The notes below the pieces were generated by a model. It had not been told where the DNA came from. It saw only the letters and a list, made by a program, of their open reading frames with translations, and did no database searches. Source: Notamacropus eugenii (lineage: Eukaryota > Chordata > Mammalia > Diprotodontia > Macropodidae). From it: a DNA stretch of 64,000 nt. Position 1 is the first letter of the stretch. The number at the start of each line of letters is the position of its first letter. The stretch lies in the NCBI RefSeq assembly GCF_028372415.1, contig NC_092878.1:134058750-134122749 (forward strand), in the 5' to 3' direction. Positions 59,040 through 64,000 of this stretch are shown piece after piece. A program made the translations under genes and the position numbers.

Positions 59040-59900
59040 TATTAACCATATCATTCAATAAAAAATTATTAAATGCTTATTGTGTTCCATATACTGTGTT
59101 AAGCACTGAAAATGCAAAAAAGGCTCAAAAGACATTCTCTCCCTCAAGGAGTTAAAATCTAATGGGGCTGGGGGAAAACAGCTTTCAGATAAACATATAC
59201 AAAGCAAGCTATAAATAGAAGGTAATTAGCAAAAGGAAATCAATGGAATTAAGAGGGGTTAGGGAAAGCTTCCTTTATAAAGTGGGATTTTAGGTGGGGT
59301 TTAAAGGAAGCCGGGCTGATCGGTAGTCTCAGCAAAGGAACAAGAGTGGACCAGCCATGGGGGGCTCAACCAGAGACAAGTCATGGAGTGTCTTGTTCAT
59401 GGGACAGCAAGGGGGCAAATATCATTGTATAGAAGATTATGTTTTAGGGATTAATTTGGAAGAAAACTAGAGAGATAGGAAGGGACTAGGTTATAAAAAG
59501 CTTTGAATGCATTTTTATGCATTTTGTATTTGATTGTAGAGATAATAGGAAGCCAATGAAATGTACTGAGTAGAGGGTGGTGGACCTGTGGTAAAGGATA
59601 ATCCCTTTAAGATGGAATGGAGGAAGCACCAGAGTAAGGAGAGACTTGAGGCAGACAGACCACCAGTTTGCAATTTCAGCCATCAAAGCATGAGGCAATG
59701 AAGGTCTACACTAGAGTGGTGGCAGGGTCAAAGGAGAAATGGGGGTGCTTTCAAGACATATGGCAAAGATGAATTGACAGGCCTTGGTGGCAGATTGAAT
59801 ATAGGGGATGAGAGATAGTGAAAAATCCAGAATGACTACTACATTGGGAGCCTAAGGAATTAGGGGGATAGTGTTGCCTTGTATAGTAATAATGGACAGT
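59040..59900 (-). mobile_element. L2 LINE 3' region, long copy
   Basis: 'taaatgcttattgtgttcca' and 'ctccctcaaggagttaaaat' open the reverse-complemented L2 3' end. It continues through 'tttataaagtgggattttag', 'ggtttaaaggaagccgggct', 'gtcatggagtgtcttgttca' and 'agataataggaagccaatga'. The longest of the minus-strand L2 copies apart from 19555-20800. No frame survives. Confidence 0.65.
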
Positions 59901-59999
59901 CTAAATAAAACCCAAAAGGAGTACACACTATAATATACCCAAAAGATGATGCAATATAATATGCAGCAATAACAAAAATAACTCATCAAGAAAGGATAT

Positions 60000-60132
60000 T
60001 TGTATTTTATATGGTGCTTTCCTCACCTAAATCCTATAAAGAGGGCAGTGTATAATTATGCCTATTCTACAAAAGAAGGAAACCGAAGTTCTCAGACAGG
60101 AAGCACTTGCTAGCTGTGTGGCCAAACACTAA
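60000..60132 (-). mobile_element. MIR-type SINE fragment
   Basis: 'atatggtgctttcctcacct', 'attatgcctattctacaaaa' and 'cacttgctagctgtgtggcc' fit a diverged reverse-complemented MIR core. Confidence 0.45.
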
Positions 60133-60955
60133 TTTAGCCTGTATTGTTTCTAACATACTTCATTGTCATACTATATCTTTTATGTCAAATATTTGATTGT
60201 GTGAATAGGTTAAATAAAAAATTTATTAGGTTGACCCAGAAGGCAAATAATCATCTCTTTTTAAAAATGGATTCAAATTATTTGACAGGACGGCCAGAAC
60301 AAAGCCAATTTGTACTATAAGTTGGGATATCTCCTACTGAAGTGGTGTGGTGAGGTGGGAAAGGTATTGAATTAGAAGTCTGGAGACCTAGAAAAAGAAT
60401 CGCTAATATAACAAATAGCTTCATCATGGCAGTTCACATCTTTTTGTAATGATATTTGGGTCTCAGTATTTGTGTTTTTTTATTTGAATTTGACAGTAGA
60501 TTTCCTGGATAATGGATCAATGTGTCTTTTATGGGTTTGCTTGGGTCATGTGCACTTTTAGCATTTCATAAATAATAATAGCTATGCCTGGAGTGAAGCA
60601 ATAAACAACTTAAATAAAAACTAGAAGGAGGTTATTCTGAAAAGAATGATGTAGAGATAAGAATTGGATAACATGATAAATTAAGTTAAAATTTTTAAAG
60701 TACATATTTCTTGAAAGCAAACAAACATTACAACTCTTCTTGTTCTATCTCAGAGTTCTTGAGACTAATAAATATGACAATATTTCCATATTATGCCATC
60801 ATCGGAAATTTTCCATTTGCATACAGCTATCACTCTTCATGGAATGCATTTCTAAATGGTGGGGAAGGCACATACACGCAAAATAAAATGATGAAGATTG
60901 ACATTTAAAGAAAAGAGAAGAAGTATGATGATTTGTAGTGAGGGGTGGGAGGTCT
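60133..60955. other. Unassigned intergenic DNA
   Basis: Nothing recognised. Confidence 0.4.
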
Positions 60956-60959
60956 GAGA

Positions 60960-61060
60960 GCTGATTCTGAATCTGGAGAGCTGTGAAACCATGGTAAGGC
61001 CACTTGATCTCTCTGACCCTCATCTATATCAAGAGAGAGATATACTAAATTCCCCAGAGA
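60960..61060 (+). mobile_element. CORE-SINE fragment
   Basis: 'ctgtgaaaccatggtaaggc' then 'cacttgatctctctgaccct' resembles the sense MIR/Ther core. Confidence 0.45.
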
Positions 61061-61072
61061 CATTATTTGTGT

Positions 61073-61487
61073 TACTTGAGAAAAAAGTGTTGTAAGAGAA
61101 AGTAATCAGTAATTGATCCTATGAAAAATAATCCCAGAAGACAGACCCCACCTCTTGGAGGCAGCCCAGCACCAGATTTACCCTGCAAACCTTGGCACAG
61201 CATAAGGTAAGTAGCTATCTCCACTGTGGCCCTGCTGTAACACCAAGTGAGTGACCAGGCCCACCCCACCCTGGTTGCAGCACAGGGCAAGATGAGCAGC
61301 CAGGCCCCACCACAGATCCAGTCACAGCACCAGGTCCCCCACAACCCTGTTGCAGCAAAGAGACTCCCTACAAAGTCTTCACAACACCAGGAAAGCATCC
61401 CACACCTGCAGCCCTCAGCACAAGAAGCTAGGGACAGTGCCCCTTCCACCCCAGGAGCAGAGCTCAATGTTAAAAGTAATTAAATAG
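61073..61487 (+). repeat. GC-rich degenerate tandem repeat, probably an L1-type 5' UTR part
   Basis: Units of about 35-45 bases built on 'caccaggt', 'gcagcacagggcaa' and 'gagtgaccaggcccac' recur with variation between about 61150 and 61420. The composition is much richer in GC than the surroundings. Marsupial L1/HAL1 5' UTRs contain similar arrays in my recollection. Open frames here on both strands look like by-products. Confidence 0.45.
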
Positions 61488-62336
61488 GGAAAGCAGAACC
61501 AAGATGATGGAGTAAAGGCAGGGACTCCCTTGAGCTTTCCCCAAGCCTGTCCAAATACCTTCAAGTAATAACTCTAAACCAATTCCAGAGGAGCAAAATC
61601 CACAAAAAGACAGTCAAACAATTTCTCAGCCAAAGACAACTTAGAATATTAGCAGGAAAAGTCTGTTTCACCAGGGTGAGAGATGAGCACAGTCTAGGAC
61701 AGGTCACATCAGCACAGACCTGGACCCAGCAAACTAGGAACAAGGCTCAGGGCAGTAGTTGCAGTTTTCAGACTTCTTAGCCCACAGATGGTAAGGGGTC
61801 TGGAGGTTTACAGGGCTGGCACCAAGGACAGGCTCTGGGCCTGGGTGCCAATCCTATGTCTTAGTCCCAGTACCAGGAGGAACACTAGCACAGCAGAACT
61901 TGTGGCCAAAGAAGAACAAGGACAGTCACTTGCAAACCAGTACACAGTACAGGAGAGTAGCAAACACACTTCTCCTTAGACTATGCCACCTTGGAGGTGG
62001 TAAAACCTTACAGTTCCCCGGAATTACCTCTGATAACAGCTGCACAAAAACTCTGAAGTTTGAGATAGTGCCCTCTCCACTTTGGAAACAGAGCTCTCCC
62101 CCAAATTCCTCCAAATACTGTTATATAATGTCATAAAACAATTACTGGAGCAGCAAAACCCACAAAATGATGAAGAGTTTAACCCCCTTACTGTCTGTGG
62201 CCTGAGAGTTCCATAAGCAACTGCTGCTGCTGCTGGTTTACTGGGCCTAGATCTATGCCAATGTGGACTGCACTGAACTGTACTCCACTCTCGCCCAGGA
62301 ACAACAGAGAAATGTTGGGACTGGAAGCTCAATTCC
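61488..62336 (+). mobile_element. LINE-1-type 5' UTR
   Basis: Begins 'gggaaagcagaaccaagatg' then 'atggagtaaaggcagggact', a diverged form of the L1/HAL1 start (GGAGCCAAGATGG...GTAAAGGCAGGGA). It continues GC-richer with 'gcaaaatccacaaaaagaca', 'ggtcacatcagcacagacct' and, at 62120-62330, a further block typical of HAL1/L1 leaders. No ORF1 follows directly because the LTR interrupts. Confidence 0.65.
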
Positions 62337-62337
62337 G

Positions 62338-62925
62338 TGTGGACAGTCTCGGGCAGGTAAAAGTGGGACTTCTAAATCTTAGAGTCTTACGAGGCCCTCC
62401 ATGAACAGCGGGGGTTCGAGAAGGTCAGACCGAGCTAGCTCGGCTAGCTCGGGTATTTCTGCCTCTCCCCCGGAGATACCTGATGGGTGGAGTCTCCCTG
62501 CCCTCGAGGTCGTCCCGGATTGGAGCACACCTAGTTACCTAACAGCACGGTATTGAGATGCAAACTGTGTGGCTGAAGATTAAGTAGGATTGAGGAAGCC
62601 AGAAAGCTCTCTCTTAGCACGTGTGGAGCCAAAGAGAAAAGTAGGGCTCCGCTTCTTTTCTTTCCTCTCTCCCCTCCCCCTCTCTCCCCGCTTGTACTTC
62701 TACTTCCAATCCCTTAAGCTTAGCCTCCTTAGGAAATCTCCCCCTCTTCGTCCTAAGAAAGAAGACTCCCTGCACTTGTAACCAAAACCCTGTAATAAAG
62801 CTCAACCCCTGTTTGACTCTGGAACGTCCTTTCTCTCATACGTGCATCCGGCGTGGCCAGCCGAAGACCTCGGGAGGTGAGGTAAGGAAGACTCGGGTAG
62901 CCCAATACAGGCCTCTAGGCTTGGC
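62338..62925 (+). mobile_element. Solo LTR of an endogenous retrovirus
   Basis: A CpG-bearing block of about 590 bases, distinct from the L1 DNA on each side. It has LTR architecture: a likely TG start at 62338-62340 ('tgtggacagtctcgggcagg'), a U3-like part with a 14-bp perfect palindrome ccgagctagctcgg (62430-62443), and AATAAA at 62794-62799 followed by an R/U5-like 'ctcaacccctgtttgactct'. No gag, pol or env lies beside it, so it is a solo LTR left by recombination. Exact end and target duplication were not resolved. Retained CpGs suggest a fairly young fossil. Confidence 0.65.
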
Positions 62926-62934
62926 AGAGAAAGA

Positions 62935-63210
62935 CCTGGTAGAGACTGAGTGAAGATAATGATACTTTTTTCTTTAAATTATCTGGGGGGTTTTGTCTGT
63001 GCTTTCTTTCACAGAATGGTTTGAAGGAAATGTGTTTTGTATGACAATACTTGTAAAATCTATCTCAGATTGCTTGCCTTCTCCCTGGAAGGGAGGAGGG
63101 ATAGAAAGAGACAATTTTGAACTCAAAATTTTAAGAAAAGAATATTAAAATTGTTTTTACGTGTAGGTGGGAAAATAAAATATTGAATAATATTTTTTAA
63201 GGTAAAATAA
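62935..63210 (+). mobile_element. LINE-1 3' UTR end
   Basis: 'gattgcttgccttctccctg', 'gaactcaaaattttaagaaa', 'aaaattgtttttacgtgtag' and 'gtgggaaaataaaatattga' are the terminal blocks of the marsupial L1 3' UTR in sense, ending A-rich. Confidence 0.75.
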
Positions 63211-63229
63211 AAACATGCTGAAATTATTA

Positions 63230-63850
63230 ATAAGATTATTAAATTACCCAGAAAAAAGTAACTACATATGCTGGGGAAAATGAGCAAAAAAAATAATTAT
63301 TTGATTGTAGAAAGTTATACTCTTGACAGAGAAGATCAATATACAAACTGAGAAGAGGGCAACAGTGTCAAAACATGTAAATGCAAGGCCTCTAAGAAGA
63401 ATGTAATTGCTTTCAGTTCCCAAAAAAATCCTCTGGAAGTGTTCAGAAAAGGAGTTCAAAAGTTAAATTAGAAAGGTAGAAGGAAGATTGGGAACATGAA
63501 TGAGTGATAAAAGAGAATCTTGAATAAAAAGATTCAATAGCTTGATAAAGGAAGCACAAAAAGTAAGAAAGATGTGTAAAAATGATTGAAGAAAACAACT
63601 TCTTAAAAAGTAGAATTGGTAAAACGAAAAGGTGGTAAAAATGCTAGCTCTAAAAAATAACTCATTAGAAATTAGAATTGGACAAGTGGAACCCAGATTC
63701 CATGAGACATCAAGCATCAATCATACAAAATCAAAAGAATGAAAAATAGAACAAATTGGGAAAATAGATCTAGGAGACATAATTTAAGAATCAATGGATT
63801 ACCTGAAAACTATTACAGAAAAGGACCTAGACATCATACTTCAGATCAAT
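63230..63850 (+). mobile_element. L1/HAL1 ORF1 fragment, decayed
   Basis: Sense ORF1 blocks in order: 'ggaagtgttcagaaaaggag', 'gattgaagaaaacaacttct', 'attagaattggacaagtgga', 'gaaaatagatctaggagaca' and 'aatggattacctgaaaacta'. The last corresponds to the start of the RRM (NRSRRDNLKIMGLPE) of the intact copy. Many frame breaks. It may continue the 5' UTR at 61488 past the intervening insertions. Confidence 0.7.
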
Positions 63851-64000
63851 GAACTGGGTATGTAATAACAACAAAATCCACCAAAAAACATGCAAAAGCT
63901 CAAAAAGCCAAAAAAACCAAAACAAAACAAAACAAAAAAAGGAAACTCATTGAAAAAGAATAAATTAACAATCTGCAATTAAACACCAAATTGGAAATAC
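63851..64000. repeat. A-rich low-complexity end
   Basis: A-rich sequence including a (CAAAA)n stretch at 63911-63935. It ends at the window edge. Confidence 0.6.

Noticed and set aside
61072-61467. 131-codon minus-strand Cys/Trp/Gly-rich frame
   Set aside because: Produced by the GC-rich tandem repeat at 61150-61420. No signal peptide or domain pattern fits.

Overview
The window reads as intergenic DNA from a mammal, most probably a marsupial. It is AT-rich and rich in microsatellites. It has no operons and no recognisable functional host exon. It is crowded with LINE-1 relatives, half-L1 (HAL1) elements, old L2 and L3/CR1 LINEs, and tRNA-derived CORE-SINEs of the MIR/Ther/Mar type. The HAL1 5' and 3' ends, and a roughly 265-bp SINE at 9.3 kb, match my memory of opossum, devil and wallaby repeats. 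Species cannot be fixed from the sequence alone. All family names come from recalled consensus sequences, not from a search.

Layout: 0-8.6 kb is mostly unassigned DNA with an L1 ORF2 relic (-), a possible L1 5' part (-) and SINE scraps. 8.66-12.41 kb is one 5'-complete element (-) joining a HAL1 front half to the 3' end of an ordinary L1. 13.19-13.75 kb is a full-length processed RPL24 pseudogene. 14-26 kb holds L2, SINE, L1 and HAL1 pieces, microsatellites and a long polypyrimidine tract. 26.6-36.3 kb is a dense nest: two HAL1 pieces in permuted order, then an L2 (+) split by a HAL1 (-) that itself carries a processed NR2E1 (TLX) pseudogene, then split again by an L1 (-) holding a possible solo LTR. 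38-43 kb has L2, a SINE, an inverted pair of L1 ends and an L3/CR1 end. 43.7-49.3 kb has two same-strand HAL1 copies. The second (46476-49281) is young, with a 13-bp target-site duplication, a CpG-rich 5' UTR, an intact 362-codon ORF1 and a two-part poly(A) tail. 49-61 kb is quiet apart from L2, nested SINEs and microsatellites. 61-64 kb has L1 5' UTR sequence, a CpG-rich solo LTR and L1 ends.

The only convincing intact coding sequence is HAL1 ORF1 (47162-48250, +). HAL1 has no reverse transcriptase, so copies presumably moved with L1 ORF2 protein supplied in trans. The same machinery explains the two retrocopied host genes. I did not find a wholly new system. The most informative items are the young HAL1, the HAL1/L1 intermediate and the multi-layer insertion nest.
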